From CAVTWY01 sp963738575 (lineage in GTDB: Bacteria; Pseudomonadota; Gammaproteobacteria; Burkholderiales; Burkholderiaceae_C), in the NCBI GenBank assembly GCA_963738575.1, contig CAVTWY010000002.1:496001-560000 (forward strand): a DNA stretch of 64,000 nt, given 5' to 3'. The notes beneath the pieces were generated by a model. The model saw only the letters and a list, made by a program, of their open reading frames with translations. It had not been told where the DNA came from and ran no database searches. The translations under genes were made by a program, and so were the position numbers. Of the stretch, positions 50,431 through 61,082 are shown in pieces (position 1 is the stretch's first letter; each line of letters opens with the position of its first letter).

Positions 50431-52710
50431 ATGAGCGAAATCGAAGGCACCGTGATGGGCCACCGCGACGGCCATGGCTTTGTCACCACCGGTGACCGTG
50501 CGGGTGATGTGTTTCTGTCACCTCAAGAAATGGCCACCGTCATGCACCGCGATACCGTTCGCGTTCGCGTGGTGCGCTTTGATCGCCGCGGCCGCCCCGA
50601 GGGCCGCGTGCTCGACATCATCGAGCGTCGACGCTCTCCACTCATTGGGCGGTTGTTGCACGAGGGTGGTGTGTGGGTCGTTGCGCCCGAGGACAAGCGA
50701 TACGGGCAAGACATTCTGATTGCCAAGAATGCCACGCTCAACGCGCAAGTCGGACAGGTGGTGGCGGTTGAATTGACCGAACCGCCCTCGATGTTTGCGC
50801 AGCCCGTGGGACGCATCACCGAAGTGCTGGGCGACATCGACGACCCAGGCATGGAGATCGAAATTGCGGTGCGCAAGTTTGAAGTGCCGCATCGTTTTTC
50901 CCAAGAAGCCCTGGCGCAGGCTGCGTCGTTGCCGGTGTCGCTGCGAGCGGCCGACCGAAAAAACCGTGTCGATTTGCGGGACGTGCCCTTGGTCACGATC
51001 GATGGCGAAGACGCCCGTGATTTTGACGATGCTGTGTATTGCGAATCCATCAAGGTGGGGCGCGGCAAAACCGCGACCGAGGGCTACCGCCTGCTGGTGG
51101 CCATTGCCGACGTTAGCCACTACGTCAAGCCCGGTGACGCACTGGACGTAGACGCCTACGGCCGAGCCACGTCGGTTTACTTTCCACGTCGGGTGATTCC
51201 GATGTTGCCCGAGAAGTTGTCCAACGGCCTGTGTTCGCTCAACCCCGATGTAGAGCGCTTGGCCATGGTGTGTGACATGGTGATCACCGCTGACGGCACC
51301 ATCCACGCGTACCAGTTCTACCCTGCTGTGTTCACATCGTTCGCGCGTTTGACGTACGACGAAGTGGCCGAGGTGCTCACCAACACGCGCGGCCCACAAG
51401 CCAAGCGTCGCGCCGAGCTCTTGCCGCACTTGTTGAACCTGCACCACGTGTTCAGGGCACGGCTTCGCGAACGCTCTCGTCGAGGCGCCATCGACTTCGA
51501 AACCACCGAGACACAAATCATTTGTGATGACAACGGGCGGATCGAGCGGATCGTGCCTCGCACGCGCAACGATGCGCATCGCTTGATCGAAGAAGCGATG
51601 CTTGCGGCCAATGTGTGCTCTGCCGAATTCATCGCGCAATCAAAACACGCCTCACTTTTTCGCGTGCATCAGGGCCCCACGGCTGAAAAGCGCCAGGCCC
51701 TGCAAAGCCAACTGCGGGTTCTGGGCCTGGGGTTGAACGTCAGCGATGAACCCACACCCGCCGAGATGCAGGCCATCGCGGTGGCGGTTCGTGACCGACC
51801 CGACGCCGCCCAAATTCATATGTTGTTGCTGAGGTCCATGCAGCAAGCCATCTACACGTCGACCAACGCGGGGCACTTTGGGCTGGCGTTCGAGGCTTAC
51901 ACCCACTTCACCAGCCCCATCCGCCGCTACCCCGATTTGCTAGTGCATCGAACCATCAAGGCCATCTTGACTGGCAAGCATTACCACATTGAACGTGGGT
52001 TGCCTGAGCAACCGGAACCTGCGCTGGCCACGCGCCGAGGTGGTCGCGTCGCTGCGCCCGTGGGAAAAGAGGCCCAAGCTTGGGAGGGCGCCGGCGTTCA
52101 CTGCAGCGTCAATGAGAGGCGCGCTGACGATGCCTCGCGCGACGTCGAAGCATGGCTCAAAACGCGCTACATGCGGGATCACTTGGGCGAGGAATTTGCT
52201 GGCACGGTCAGCACCGTCACGAGCTTTGGCTTGTTCGTTCAGTTGGATGCACTCTACGTGGAAGGATTGGTGCACATCACGGAACTGGGCGGCGACTACT
52301 ACAAGTTTGACGATGTGCGGCAAGAACTCCGTGGCGAACGCACGGGCGTGCGTTTCGGCGCTGGCACGCGCCTGCAAGTTCAGGTTAGCCGTGTCGATCT
52401 GGATGCTCGCAAGATTGATTTTCGCTTGGTCAAGGATGGTGAAGTGGTGTTGCGCGACGCGTCCAAGGACAAGGCCAAGCGATTGCACGACGAACCCACC
52501 GGTGAGTCAGCATCACAACGCTTGCATCAGGTGGTGAAGAGCGACACCGAGGTGAGGGCCAACAAGCGTCAGGTGAACGACCTTGCACGTGTGCGGGCAG
52601 GGCGGCACGAAGAGAAGCGCTCTGCGCGCCGTTCTAAAAAAGCACCGGACGCTCGCCAAACGAGGGTTAAGCCCGTCAGCGCCAAAAAAACGACTCAAAA
52701 ACGGCGCTAA
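50431..52710 (+). CDS. rnr: Ribonuclease R (short N-terminus)
   Basis: 759 residues from the ATG at 50431, the only ATG available; in-frame codons upstream run back into the tRNA-Leu gene. Cold-shock domains (GTVMGHRDGHGFVTTG and next) come first, then the RNB catalytic domain with TIDGEDARDFDDAVY (metal-binding aspartates) and SVYFPRRVIPMLPEKLSNGL, then an S1 domain (about 590–670) and a Lys/Arg-rich tail (KRSARRSKKAPDARQ). It degrades structured RNA 3' to 5'. The N-terminal winged-helix of E. coli RNase R is missing; an insertion around residues 525–555 (ATRRGGRVAAPVGK) lies in the RNB domain. Confidence 0.92.
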   Translation: MSEIEGTVMGHRDGHGFVTTGDRAGDVFLSPQEMATVMHRDTVRVRVVRFDRRGRPEGRVLDIIERRRSPLIGRLLHEGGVWVVAPEDKRYGQDILIAKNATLNAQVGQVVAVELTEPPSMFAQPVGRITEVLGDIDDPGMEIEIAVRKFEVPHRFSQEALAQAASLPVSLRAADRKNRVDLRDVPLVTIDGEDARDFDDAVYCESIKVGRGKTATEGYRLLVAIADVSHYVKPGDALDVDAYGRATSVYFPRRVIPMLPEKLSNGLCSLNPDVERLAMVCDMVITADGTIHAYQFYPAVFTSFARLTYDEVAEVLTNTRGPQAKRRAELLPHLLNLHHVFRARLRERSRRGAIDFETTETQIICDDNGRIERIVPRTRNDAHRLIEEAMLAANVCSAEFIAQSKHASLFRVHQGPTAEKRQALQSQLRVLGLGLNVSDEPTPAEMQAIAVAVRDRPDAAQIHMLLLRSMQQAIYTSTNAGHFGLAFEAYTHFTSPIRRYPDLLVHRTIKAILTGKHYHIERGLPEQPEPALATRRGGRVAAPVGKEAQAWEGAGVHCSVNERRADDASRDVEAWLKTRYMRDHLGEEFAGTVSTVTSFGLFVQLDALYVEGLVHITELGGDYYKFDDVRQELRGERTGVRFGAGTRLQVQVSRVDLDARKIDFRLVKDGEVVLRDASKDKAKRLHDEPTGESASQRLHQVVKSDTEVRANKRQVNDLARVRAGRHEEKRSARRSKKAPDARQTRVKPVSAKKTTQKRR

Positions 52711-52724
52711 GGCGACAAGGCGGC

Positions 52725-53498
52725 TTACCGCGCAGGTCGGCCGCGCAAGGGTTCGGGCGCCTGCCAAGCGCAAGGGTCCTGGCGGTACACATGCCTGAAA
52801 TACTGAGCCAGCTTGGGTCGATCGTTGTGGAGCTCGTGCGGCAACACAAAAAAGGTTTCAGTGCCGACGGCAAAGAACTCTTCAATCGACTGCGCTCCGT
52901 AGGGGTCCAGCAGCGTTTTGTGACCGCAGACCACACGCTCTCTGAAATGGTCATACTCGGCTTGCAGCACAGGCTGCCAACGCGCCGCATCGGCAAACCC
53001 GTGCATGTCAATCACGTGCGCAAACTCGTGAATGACCACGTTGTAGCCTGGCGTTGCCGCGGCCGCACCTTGCGCGTCTGCCCAACTGAGCATGATGGGA
53101 CCACCCTCCATCGCTTCGCCGGCGATGACCTCTTCGAATTCATGCACCAATCCATACTCATCCTCGACCGTGCGCTTGGCCACCACTTCGTCGGCATGCA
53201 TGACGATGCCGACAAAACGGCGGTAAGCGCCGATGCCGATCTTCAGTATGGGCAAACAAGCTTGAGTGGCCACCGCCACGGCGACTTCGTCGGTGACCTC
53301 GAAGCCGTCGGCGCCTGCAAACTCTTTTTCATCCAGGAACACACTCACCAGTGTTCGCAATGATTGCAAGTCGTCTTCACTGCGCTGCTTCAAAAAAGGG
53401 TGCAGGCTCAGGGTGCCCTGCCAAAGCGATTCGTCAATGGTGCGCCGAGCGACGGCCCGCTTGACGCGCCACCGGTGCAAGCCTGACCACCAAGCCAT
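52725..53498 (-). CDS. mtfA: Zinc metallopeptidase MtfA (M90 family)
   Basis: 257 residues. Zinc motif HEFAH at 157–161 in YNVVIHEFAHVIDMHG, with the following conserved EEFFAVGTETFF carrying the third ligand region. The N-terminus (LSLHPFLKQRSEDDLQSLRTLVSVFL) is that of the family. In E. coli MtfA binds the glucose-PTS repressor Mlc and has aminopeptidase activity; the partner here is unknown. Convergent with rnr and 18 bases from lpxH. Confidence 0.93.
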   Translation of the reverse strand: MAWWSGLHRWRVKRAVARRTIDESLWQGTLSLHPFLKQRSEDDLQSLRTLVSVFLDEKEFAGADGFEVTDEVAVAVATQACLPILKIGIGAYRRFVGIVMHADEVVAKRTVEDEYGLVHEFEEVIAGEAMEGGPIMLSWADAQGAAAATPGYNVVIHEFAHVIDMHGFADAARWQPVLQAEYDHFRERVVCGHKTLLDPYGAQSIEEFFAVGTETFFVLPHELHNDRPKLAQYFRHVYRQDPCAWQAPEPLRGRPAR

Positions 53499-53516
53499 AC
53501 GGGGTTCAAGTCGCCA

Positions 53517-54338
53517 TCAAAGCTGGACGCCGTCGGGCACGACGCGGGTGAACCCCGAGGCGCGAAGTTGCAACACCTGCGCCCGGCGCTTGGTGCCATC
53601 CAGATCCCAGTCGCTCAGCACGTGGCGCTCGGTGGCTGGGGGCGCCCCTGCAACGGCAGGCTTGTGCGTGCAAGGGCGATGCGTGTGGCCGTGAATCAAG
53701 GCATTGGCACCAAAGGCCCTCAGCCATTGCGCTGTGATGCCGGGGTCAGCGTCGGCAAAGGTCACGGGTTGATCGGCGTGTTTGCGAGCCTCACTTGCAT
53801 CACGCAACCCACGCGCCAACTGAGCGCGCTCTGGGCGCGGTTTGGCCAGAAAAGCTTGCTGCCATGAAGGCTCTCTTACTTGCAATCGAAACCGCTGGTA
53901 GTCCATGTCGTCCAAACACAATACGTCGCCGTGTGAAAGCACAATCGATTGGTCAAAAGCGGTCAACAAGGTGGGGTCGCCCAGCGGCAACACACCGTGC
54001 ATGGCAAGAAGGGCAGGCGACAACAAGAAGTCGCGGTTGCCAACCATCAGTGCCACGCATCGATGGCGTGCAGCCTGCGCCAACTGCGACATCACATCCA
54101 TGGCAAAGACGTCACTTTGAACATCGTTGCCGATCCACACCTCAAAGAGGTCCCCCAGGATGAGGATGGCGTCGGCACGGCTGTGCTGCAAGTAGCGCGA
54201 AAACGCTGCGGCTGTCTTCGGCATGCTGGGCGTCAAGTGGATGTCGGACACCAACTCAATGCACCCCCACGCCGGCGTTGCCAGCAGGGCCGACTGCCAT
54301 TGGGGCGCTCCAAGAGCCGACGTCTGAGTAGTGGACAT
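53517..54338 (-). CDS. lpxH: UDP-2,3-diacylglucosamine diphosphatase LpxH
   Basis: 273 residues from the ATG at 54338; an ATG at 54365, directly after the ppiB stop, would add nine residues. Metallophosphatase motifs are SDIHL (D32, H34), GDLFEVWIGND, GNRDF, SHGD and HGHTHRP. It removes UMP from UDP-2,3-diacylglucosamine in lipid A synthesis at the inner-membrane surface. Lies directly after ppiB and with the two cyclophilins forms a likely operon. Confidence 0.92.
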   Translation of the reverse strand: MSTTQTSALGAPQWQSALLATPAWGCIELVSDIHLTPSMPKTAAAFSRYLQHSRADAILILGDLFEVWIGNDVQSDVFAMDVMSQLAQAARHRCVALMVGNRDFLLSPALLAMHGVLPLGDPTLLTAFDQSIVLSHGDVLCLDDMDYQRFRLQVREPSWQQAFLAKPRPERAQLARGLRDASEARKHADQPVTFADADPGITAQWLRAFGANALIHGHTHRPCTHKPAVAGAPPATERHVLSDWDLDGTKRRAQVLQLRASGFTRVVPDGVQL

Positions 54339-54365
54339 CGGTTCTTGGTCACGCCATGGAGGCAT

Positions 54366-54863
54366 TCAGACCACGGTGGCCGTTTGAATCAGGACGTCTT
54401 CGAGGGGCACATCACCATGCCCACCCTTGTTGCCGGTACGAACTCGTTCGATGGCGTCCACCACGTCTTGGCCGTCGGTGACACGGCCGAACACCGCATA
54501 ACCCCAACCTTGCGTGGTCTCAGCGGTGAAGTTGAGGAAACCATTGTCGGCTGCGTTGATGAAAAATTGCGACGAGGCCGAGTGCGGCACGTTGGTGCGT
54601 GCCATGGCCACAGTGTACTTGTTGTTCTTCAATCCGTTGTTGGCTTCATTCTCAATCGTGGCCAACGTCGGTTTTTGCTGCATGCCGGGTGCAAAACCAC
54701 CGCCTTGCACCATGAAGCCTTTGATGACGCGGTGGAAAACCGTGTTGTTGTAGTGCCCTGCAGTCACGTACGCCAGAAAATTAGCGACTGACTTTGGCGC
54801 TTTGGCATCATCGAGTTCGATGCGGATCTTGCCTGCCGTTGTTTGCAAATCGACTGTGCTCAT
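54366..54863 (-). CDS. ppiB: Cytosolic peptidyl-prolyl cis-trans isomerase B (cyclophilin)
   Basis: 165 residues without a signal peptide. Cyclophilin active-site sequences [30 protein letters not shown] and the GYAVFGRV loop are intact. Catalyses X-Pro isomerisation in the cytoplasm. Overlaps ppiA as ATGA. Confidence 0.94.
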   Translation of the reverse strand: MSTVDLQTTAGKIRIELDDAKAPKSVANFLAYVTAGHYNNTVFHRVIKGFMVQGGGFAPGMQQKPTLATIENEANNGLKNNKYTVAMARTNVPHSASSQFFINAADNGFLNFTAETTQGWGYAVFGRVTDGQDVVDAIERVRTGNKGGHGDVPLEDVLIQTATVV

Positions 54864-55417
54864 GATTTCACCACCACCACTTTCTTGATAGTCACCGGCT
54901 GCACCGGGACGTTTTGATGCGGGCCTTTGGAGCCCACAGGCACCGCGCGAATTTTGTCGACCACGTCCATCCCTGCAATCACTTTGCCGAAAACGGCATA
55001 GCCATGCCCGTCACGCGAGTTGGCCTTGTCAAGCATCAAATTGTCTTTGACGTTGATGAAGAACTGCGAGGTGGCCGAGTTGGGTACCCCGGTTCGCGCC
55101 ATTGCAATCGTGCCACGCACGTTGGACAAACCATTGCCACTTTCGAGTTCGATGGGGGCTTTGGTGGGCTTCTCGACCATGTCCGCGTTCATGCCTCCAC
55201 CTTGGATCATGAAGTCGTTGATCACGCGGTGAAAGACGGTGCCGTCAAAGTGACCGCTGCTGGCGTACTTGACAAAGTTTTCCACCGACACAGGTGCTTT
55301 GCCTTTGTCCAGCGCCACGGTGATGTCGCCCATCGACGTCGAAAATTTGACTGTTTGGGCCAAGGCCGGGGCGGCCAGGCTGCCGCCAAGGGCCAAGGCT
55401 ACGAGCCAGTGCTTCAT
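54860..55417 (-). CDS. ppiA: Periplasmic peptidyl-prolyl cis-trans isomerase (PpiA-like cyclophilin)
   Basis: 185 residues from the ATG at 55417, preceded by GGAGA at a normal distance; the longer frame upstream is not supported. The N-terminal signal peptide ([20 protein letters not shown]) would be cleaved after residue 20. The cyclophilin core [14 protein letters not shown] and [17 protein letters not shown] is intact. A secreted paralogue of the adjacent ppiB. Confidence 0.93.
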   Translation of the reverse strand: MKHWLVALALGGSLAAPALAQTVKFSTSMGDITVALDKGKAPVSVENFVKYASSGHFDGTVFHRVINDFMIQGGGMNADMVEKPTKAPIELESGNGLSNVRGTIAMARTGVPNSATSQFFINVKDNLMLDKANSRDGHGYAVFGKVIAGMDVVDKIRAVPVGSKGPHQNVPVQPVTIKKVVVVKS

Positions 55418-55489
55418 TGATGTTTCTCCACGAAGTAGAGCGATTCGGTGCGCCAAGGTTGGTCGGCCAAATCGCTGTTTTGCGCCAGC

Positions 55490-55495
55490 TATACT
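55490..55495 (+). promoter_or_regulatory. -10-like TATACT upstream of cysS
   Basis: GCTATACTGG in the divergent spacer between ppiA and cysS. No convincing -35 hexamer. Low confidence. Confidence 0.3.
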
Positions 55496-55551
55496 GGTTT
55501 GAGACCTCATTCTAAGTGGCTGCAACGATGCGCCGCCTGGCCCCACGCACC

Positions 55552-56928
55552 ATGACCTTGCGCATTTACAACTCCATGAATAGACGGCTCGAGCCGTTTG
55601 AGCCTTTGGTGCCTGGCAAGGTTGGGATGTATGTTTGTGGCATGACGATCTACGACCTGTGCCACATGGGACATGCACGCATGATGATGGCGTTTGATGT
55701 GGTGTACCGCTGGTTGCAAACGCTGGGGTATGACGTCAACTACGTGCGCAACATCACCGACATTGAAGACAAAATAATCAAACGTGCCGTTGAGCGTGGC
55801 GTCACCATCCGGGCGCTCACCAACGAGATGATCGCGGCCATGCACCTTGACATCGGTGCCCTGGGCGTGGCTCGGCCCACGCACGAACCACGCGCCACTG
55901 ACCACGTGCCCGGCATGCTCGAGATGATCGGCACGCTTGAAGGCAAAGGCCTTGCCTACCGCGCCAGCAACGGCGACGTCAATTTTGCCGTTCGCAAGTT
56001 TGAAGGCTACGGGAAGCTTTCAGGCAAGTCACTGGACGAGTTGCGCGCAGGCGAGCGCGTCGCCGTCAACGACGGCAAACATGACCCTCTCGATTTTGTA
56101 CTTTGGAAACAAGCCAAAGCCGACGAACCCGCCGACGCTGTGTACGGCGGCGCGTACGGGCCAGGGCGGCCTGGCTGGCACATCGAATGCTCGGCCATGA
56201 GTCGCGCGCTTTTGGGCGAGCGAATTGACATTCACGGCGGTGGCATGGATTTGCAGTTTCCGCATCACGAAAATGAAGTCGCTCAAAGTGAAGGCGCTCT
56301 TGGACACCCTTTCGTCAACTATTGGATGCACAACGGGTTTTTGAACGTTGACAACGAGAAGATGTCCAAGTCGCTGGGCAATTTTTTCACCATCCGTGAG
56401 GTGTTGGAGCGCTACGACGGAGAGACGCTTCGCTTCTTCATGCTGCGAACACACTACCGCAGCCCGTTCAATTTCAGTGACACCCATTTGGACGATGCCA
56501 AGCAAGCTCTGCGGCGCCTTTACACCGCCCTGCTAGGTCATCAGGCGAATGAGCATCAAGCCATCGATTGGGACGCCCCGCAGGCAGCGGACTTTGCACA
56601 GGCCATGAACGACGACTTCAATACACCGCTTGCGTTGGCTGCGTTGTTTGACTTGGCCACGCAAGTCAACCGCGATGGATCTTCGCGTGACGCTGGGCTG
56701 CTTCGAGCGCTTGGTGCCACGCTCGGCGTGCTACAGCAATCGCCAGAAGCCTATCTGCAAGGGGGGCAGGTCATTGACGAAGCCGCGGTTCAAAGCGCAA
56801 TCGCTGCGCGCCTGGCCGCCAAACAGCGCCGCGACTTTGCATTGGCTGACTGCATTCGTGACGAACTATTTGGCCAAGGCATCGTGCTCAAAGACTCGGC
56901 CACCGGCACCACGTGGGTGCGCGCCTGA
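55552..56928 (+). CDS. cysS: Cysteinyl-tRNA synthetase
   Basis: 458 residues from the ATG at 55552 (MTLRIYNS, the usual opening); in-frame GTG/ATG codons up to 36 bases earlier are alternatives. Class I motifs HMGH (38–41) and KMSKS are present, with C29 and the later HIECSAMS and HHENE supplying the zinc site. Charges tRNA-Cys. Confidence 0.97.
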   Translation: MTLRIYNSMNRRLEPFEPLVPGKVGMYVCGMTIYDLCHMGHARMMMAFDVVYRWLQTLGYDVNYVRNITDIEDKIIKRAVERGVTIRALTNEMIAAMHLDIGALGVARPTHEPRATDHVPGMLEMIGTLEGKGLAYRASNGDVNFAVRKFEGYGKLSGKSLDELRAGERVAVNDGKHDPLDFVLWKQAKADEPADAVYGGAYGPGRPGWHIECSAMSRALLGERIDIHGGGMDLQFPHHENEVAQSEGALGHPFVNYWMHNGFLNVDNEKMSKSLGNFFTIREVLERYDGETLRFFMLRTHYRSPFNFSDTHLDDAKQALRRLYTALLGHQANEHQAIDWDAPQAADFAQAMNDDFNTPLALAALFDLATQVNRDGSSRDAGLLRALGATLGVLQQSPEAYLQGGQVIDEAAVQSAIAARLAAKQRRDFALADCIRDELFGQGIVLKDSATGTTWVRA

Positions 56929-56951
56929 GCAACGCGGCGGTATCAAACAAC

Positions 56952-57665
56952 ATGCCCCGCGCCCAAACCTCTGCGCCCAAACCAACCGCTGTCACTGCAG
57001 CGGGGGTTGAGGCCGCCGAACCGGCGCGCAACGAAATGACACCCAGGTTTTGGGATGACGCGTGCAAACACTTGGCCAAGCGCGACCGGGTGCTAAAAAA
57101 GATCATTCCCCGTTTTGGGGAAGCGCGCCTGCAGAGCCGTGGGGACGCTTTCACCACCCTTGCGCGCTCGATCGTGGGTCAACAAATTTCGGTCAAGGCC
57201 GCGCAGTCGGTTTGGGACCGCTTTGCAGGGCTGATGAAGGAGCCGGCAGCGCGGCTGGCGCCCCCCCGGGTGCTCGCCTTGGACGTCGAAGCCATGCGCG
57301 GTGCGGGTCTCTCAGCACGGAAGGTTGAATACCTGCGCGATTTGGCAAAGCATTTTGACGGTGGGACGGTGCATGTCACGACGTGGGCAACCATGGACGA
57401 CGAAGCCATCATTGAAGAGTTGGTTGGCATTCGAGGCATTGGCCGCTGGACGGCCGAGATGTTTTTGATTTTTCACTTGATGCGGCCCAATGTGTTGCCA
57501 CTTGACGATCTGGGTCTGCTCAAAGGCATCAGTCACAATTATTTCAGCGGTGAACCGGTATCCAGGGCCGAAGCCCGTGAGGTCAGCGAGGCCTGGGCAC
57601 CCTACCGGTCGGTGGCCACTTGGTACTTGTGGCGAAGTTTGGATCCCTTGCCAGTGGAGTATTGA
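56952..57665 (+). CDS. AlkA-like DNA-3-methyladenine glycosylase II
   Basis: 237 residues from the ATG at 56952; a GTG at 56913 in frame is possible. HhH-GPD superfamily: helix-hairpin-helix [16 protein letters not shown] and the catalytic Asp region [10 protein letters not shown]. The N-terminal TATA-box-like domain of E. coli AlkA is absent, as in many shorter family members. It removes alkylated purines. Its last base is the first of accA (TGATG). Confidence 0.87.
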   Translation: MPRAQTSAPKPTAVTAAGVEAAEPARNEMTPRFWDDACKHLAKRDRVLKKIIPRFGEARLQSRGDAFTTLARSIVGQQISVKAAQSVWDRFAGLMKEPAARLAPPRVLALDVEAMRGAGLSARKVEYLRDLAKHFDGGTVHVTTWATMDDEAIIEELVGIRGIGRWTAEMFLIFHLMRPNVLPLDDLGLLKGISHNYFSGEPVSRAEAREVSEAWAPYRSVATWYLWRSLDPLPVEY

Positions 57666-58636
57666 TGAGCAAGCGACATTTTCTTGAGTTTGAGCAACCC
57701 ATCGCCGACCTGGACGCGAAGATTGAAGAGCTGCGGTACGTTCAAAACGAATCGGCGGTCGACATTTCAGAAGAGATCGAGCGGCTCGACAAGAAGAGCC
57801 TGCAACTCACCAAAGAGATCTACGCCAATCTCTCGCCATGGCAGGTGACCCAGATTGCGCGCCACCCGCAGCGGCCCTACACGCTCGATTACGTCACCGA
57901 GTGTTTCACCGACTTTCACGAAATGCATGGGGACCGCGCTTACGCCGACGACCTGTCCATCGTGGGTGGCTTGGCACGCTTCAACGGCCACGCTTGCATG
58001 GTCATCGGACACCAAAAGGGCCGCGACACCAAAGAGCGCACCCTTCGAAACTTCGGCATGGCGCGTCCCGAGGGCTACCGCAAGGCGTTGCGTCTGATGA
58101 AAACAGCTGAGAAATTCTCTCTTCCTGTTTTTACTTTCGTCGACACGCCAGGGGCTTATCCCGGTATCGGTGCCGAAGAGCGAGGGCAGTCTGAAGCCAT
58201 CGGGCGCAATATTTTTGAGATGGCACAACTCGAAGTTCCCGTCGTCACGACCATCATCGGCGAAGGCGGCTCGGGCGGCGCCCTGGCCATCAGCGTGGGC
58301 GATCAGGTGCTGATGCTGCAGTACTCGGTCTACTCGGTGATCTCCCCCGAGGGCTGCGCCTCCATTCTCTGGAAGACGTCGGAACGTGCATCAGACGCCG
58401 CAGAGGCCCTGGGCATCACCGCGCACCGATTGAAGGCGCTTGGCCTGGTGGACAAAATCATCAGCGAGCCCGTAGGCGGTGCGCATCGTGACGTCAAAGC
58501 CATGGCGGCATCGCTCAAGCGAGGGCTCAACGACGCGTTGCGCCAAGTGGCCGACCTCAAGACGAAAGAGCTGTTGCAGCGTCGCTATGAGCGCTTGCAG
58601 TCGTATGGTCGATTCACCGACACCAAAGAGAGCTGA
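57665..58636 (+). CDS. accA: Acetyl-CoA carboxylase carboxyltransferase subunit alpha
   Basis: 323 residues from the ATG at 57665, which overlaps the glycosylase stop by one base. Typical AccA sequence: [19 protein letters not shown] at the N-terminus and the oxyanion region [15 protein letters not shown], with [12 protein letters not shown] further on. With AccD it transfers CO2 from biotin to acetyl-CoA in the first step of fatty-acid synthesis. tilS follows after 46 bases. Confidence 0.97.
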   Translation: MSKRHFLEFEQPIADLDAKIEELRYVQNESAVDISEEIERLDKKSLQLTKEIYANLSPWQVTQIARHPQRPYTLDYVTECFTDFHEMHGDRAYADDLSIVGGLARFNGHACMVIGHQKGRDTKERTLRNFGMARPEGYRKALRLMKTAEKFSLPVFTFVDTPGAYPGIGAEERGQSEAIGRNIFEMAQLEVPVVTTIIGEGGSGGALAISVGDQVLMLQYSVYSVISPEGCASILWKTSERASDAAEALGITAHRLKALGLVDKIISEPVGGAHRDVKAMAASLKRGLNDALRQVADLKTKELLQRRYERLQSYGRFTDTKES

Positions 58637-58682
58637 CCCAGCGTTTCCCGGGACGACTCGCCTGGGCACCATTCGTACTCAC

Positions 58683-59711
58683 GTGACGCTGCGCCCGCCC
58701 CATCAATACTTTCCGTCACCTGCCCACAATGCGTTGCTGCAGTGGTCACGCGCCACCACAAGCGTTCGTGGGGCCATTGGCGTGGCCTACAGTGGCGGGG
58801 CAGATTCGACGGTGCTGTTGATGGAGGAAGCACGGATGCGCCTAGCGTTGCAGCATGGCGCTGCAGTGGCTTCGTGTCCACCGCTTTTGGCTTTCCACGT
58901 CAACCATGGGTTGCAAGCGGCCGCAGACACGTTCGAGCGGCATTGCGATACGTTCTGCGAAGCATTGAACCTGCACCTGCCAACCAGGCTCTGTGTGGCT
59001 CGTGTCAAGGTTGACCTGCCCCCAGGCGCCAGCCTCGAGGCACAAGCACGCGAGGCGCGCTACGGCGCTTTGGCTGCGTTGGCGCGCGCGCATGGTGTGG
59101 GCACTGTTTTGCTGGCGCAACACGCCGACGACCAGATAGAAACGGTGCTGATTGCACTCAGTCGCGGTGCAGGTTTGGCCGGGATCAGTGGCATGGCCCT
59201 TGAGTTCGAACACGACGGCGTGCAGTTTGCGCGGCCCATGTTGGAGGTGGTTCCTGACGGTCTCAAGCCGTGGTTGCACGCGAGTGAGATCCCGTTCCTT
59301 GAAGACCCCAGCAACGCCGACGAGCGATTCACGCGCAACCGCCTGCGCCAGCGCGTGCTACCGCCGCTGAAGGCTGCGCTGCCGGCCTTGCACACCACCC
59401 TGGCGCGCAGTGCCCGGTTGGCGCGCGTCGCCCAAGACTTGATCGAAGAGGTTTCCGCCGAGGACCTGGGGCGCGTGGGCGACCCACCAAGCATCAGGAT
59501 GTTGCAAGCACTTGGCCAGCAGCGCCGCGCCAACGTGGTACGCCACTGGCTGAAAGTCCGGCACCAAACGACAGGCAGCGAAGCGCAAACGATGGAGCTG
59601 CTGCGTGTGATTCAATCCTGCGTGACACGTGGCCATGGCATTCACATTCGCGTGGGGCGTGGCACGGTGGAGCGGGCGGGCGACCATTTGGATTTCAAAG
59701 CCTTTCTATAA
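58683..59711 (+). CDS. tilS: tRNA(Ile)-lysidine synthase TilS
   Basis: 342 residues from a GTG at 58683, the first usable start after the accA stop; no ATG is available and a longer frame inside accA is not credible. The PP-loop motif SGGADS (37–42) is present and the domain continues through ADDQIETVLIALSRGAGLAGISG. It converts C34 of tRNA-Ile(CAU) to lysidine and is essential. The stop codon TAA lies inside the TATAAT at 59707–59712. Confidence 0.9.
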   Translation: MTLRPPHQYFPSPAHNALLQWSRATTSVRGAIGVAYSGGADSTVLLMEEARMRLALQHGAAVASCPPLLAFHVNHGLQAAADTFERHCDTFCEALNLHLPTRLCVARVKVDLPPGASLEAQAREARYGALAALARAHGVGTVLLAQHADDQIETVLIALSRGAGLAGISGMALEFEHDGVQFARPMLEVVPDGLKPWLHASEIPFLEDPSNADERFTRNRLRQRVLPPLKAALPALHTTLARSARLARVAQDLIEEVSAEDLGRVGDPPSIRMLQALGQQRRANVVRHWLKVRHQTTGSEAQTMELLRVIQSCVTRGHGIHIRVGRGTVERAGDHLDFKAFL

Positions 59712-59712
59712 T
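59707..59712 (+). promoter_or_regulatory. Perfect -10 box before lysC
   Basis: TATAAT, 41 bases before the lysC start, with the tilS stop codon inside it. The -35 region is poor (CCATTT at 17-bp spacing). Supports an independent lysC promoter. Confidence 0.5.
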
Positions 59713-59753
59713 CTCGGGCTTTGCCTACAAAAACCTCTGATTGCTGAACCACC

Positions 59754-61037
59754 ATGGCCTTGATCGTTCATAAATACGGTGGCACGTCCATGGGCACCGC
59801 CGAGCGCATCGGCAACGTGGCCAAACGCGTGGCCAAGTGGGTCAAAGCAGGGCACCAGTTGGTGGTGGTGCCGTCGGCCATGAGCGGTGAGACCAATCGT
59901 TTGCTGGCGCTGGCGCGCGAGGTGTCCCCAGCAAAAGCCACACCTGAGACCATGCGTGAGCTCGACGCCATTGCCGCGACGGGCGAGCAAGTCTCGGTGG
60001 GGCTGCTGTCGCTGGCGTTGCAAGCGCAAGGACTGGCGGCTGTGAGTTACGCCGGCTGGCAAGTGCCCATCCTGACCGATTCGTCGCACACCAAAGCGCG
60101 CATCCAAAGCATCGACGACAAGCGTGTGATGGCCGACCTTAACGCAGGCAAGGTGGTGATCATCACGGGGTTTCAGGGCATCGACGCGCTGGGCCATGTC
60201 ACGACGCTGGGGCGTGGAGGCTCCGACACGTCGGCAGTGGCCGTGGCTGCGGCCCTCAAGGCCCATGAATGCCTCATTTACACCGATGTTGACGGCGTCT
60301 ACACCACAGACCCCCGGGTGGTGCCCGAGGCACAGCGCCTGAGCACCATTAGTTTTGAAGAGATGTTGGAGATGGCCAGCCTGGGCTCCAAAGTTCTGCA
60401 AATTCGCTCGGTGGAGTTTGCGGGCAAGTACCGGGTGCCGCTGCGCGTGCTTTCAAGTTTCACGCCCTGGGACATCAACATCGACGAAGAAGCCAAGTCA
60501 GGCACGCTGATCACTTTTGAGGAAGACGAAAAAATGGAACAAGCTGTTGTCTCAGGTATCGCCTTCAATCGCGATGAAGCCAAGATCACTGTGCTGGGTG
60601 TGCCTGACAAGCCCGGCATCGCGTACCGCATTCTGGGTGCAGTGGCTGAGGCCAACATCGAAGTTGATGTGATCATCCAAAACGTTTCCAACGATGGCAA
60701 GACCGATTTTTCATTCACTGTGCATCGCAACGATTACGCACGCACGATGGACTTGCTCAAGTCAAAAGTGGCCCCTGCAACGGGCGCCGCGTCGGTGGTG
60801 GGCGACGCCAAGATTTGCAAAGTCAGCATCGTCGGCATTGGCATGCGAAGCCATGTGGGGGTGGCTGCAACCATGTTTCGTGTGCTGAGCGAGGAGGGGA
60901 TCAACATCCAGATGATCTCCACGAGCGAGATCAAGACCAGCGTCGTGATCGACGAAAAGTACATGGAGTTGGCGGTGCGTGCGCTTCACAAAGCCTTCGA
61001 CCTGGACGGCACCCAAGCTGTCACCGTTCCAGCGTGA
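59754..61037 (+). CDS. lysC: Aspartate kinase
   Basis: 427 residues. The kinase domain opens HKYGGTSMG (7–15) and contains GRGGSDTSAVA and the conserved YTDVDGVYTTDPR. Two ACT domains follow, with TSEIKTSVVI in the last; these carry feedback inhibition by lysine and/or threonine. It phosphorylates aspartate in the lysine, threonine and methionine pathway. The frame accA-tilS-lysC then tRNA-Ser is typical of Comamonadaceae. Confidence 0.97.
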   Translation: MALIVHKYGGTSMGTAERIGNVAKRVAKWVKAGHQLVVVPSAMSGETNRLLALAREVSPAKATPETMRELDAIAATGEQVSVGLLSLALQAQGLAAVSYAGWQVPILTDSSHTKARIQSIDDKRVMADLNAGKVVIITGFQGIDALGHVTTLGRGGSDTSAVAVAAALKAHECLIYTDVDGVYTTDPRVVPEAQRLSTISFEEMLEMASLGSKVLQIRSVEFAGKYRVPLRVLSSFTPWDINIDEEAKSGTLITFEEDEKMEQAVVSGIAFNRDEAKITVLGVPDKPGIAYRILGAVAEANIEVDVIIQNVSNDGKTDFSFTVHRNDYARTMDLLKSKVAPATGAASVVGDAKICKVSIVGIGMRSHVGVAATMFRVLSEEGINIQMISTSEIKTSVVIDEKYMELAVRALHKAFDLDGTQAVTVPA

Positions 61038-61082
61038 CGTGAACAGCTCTGGGGCATGCGCATGAGGGCGCGCTAGGCCGTC

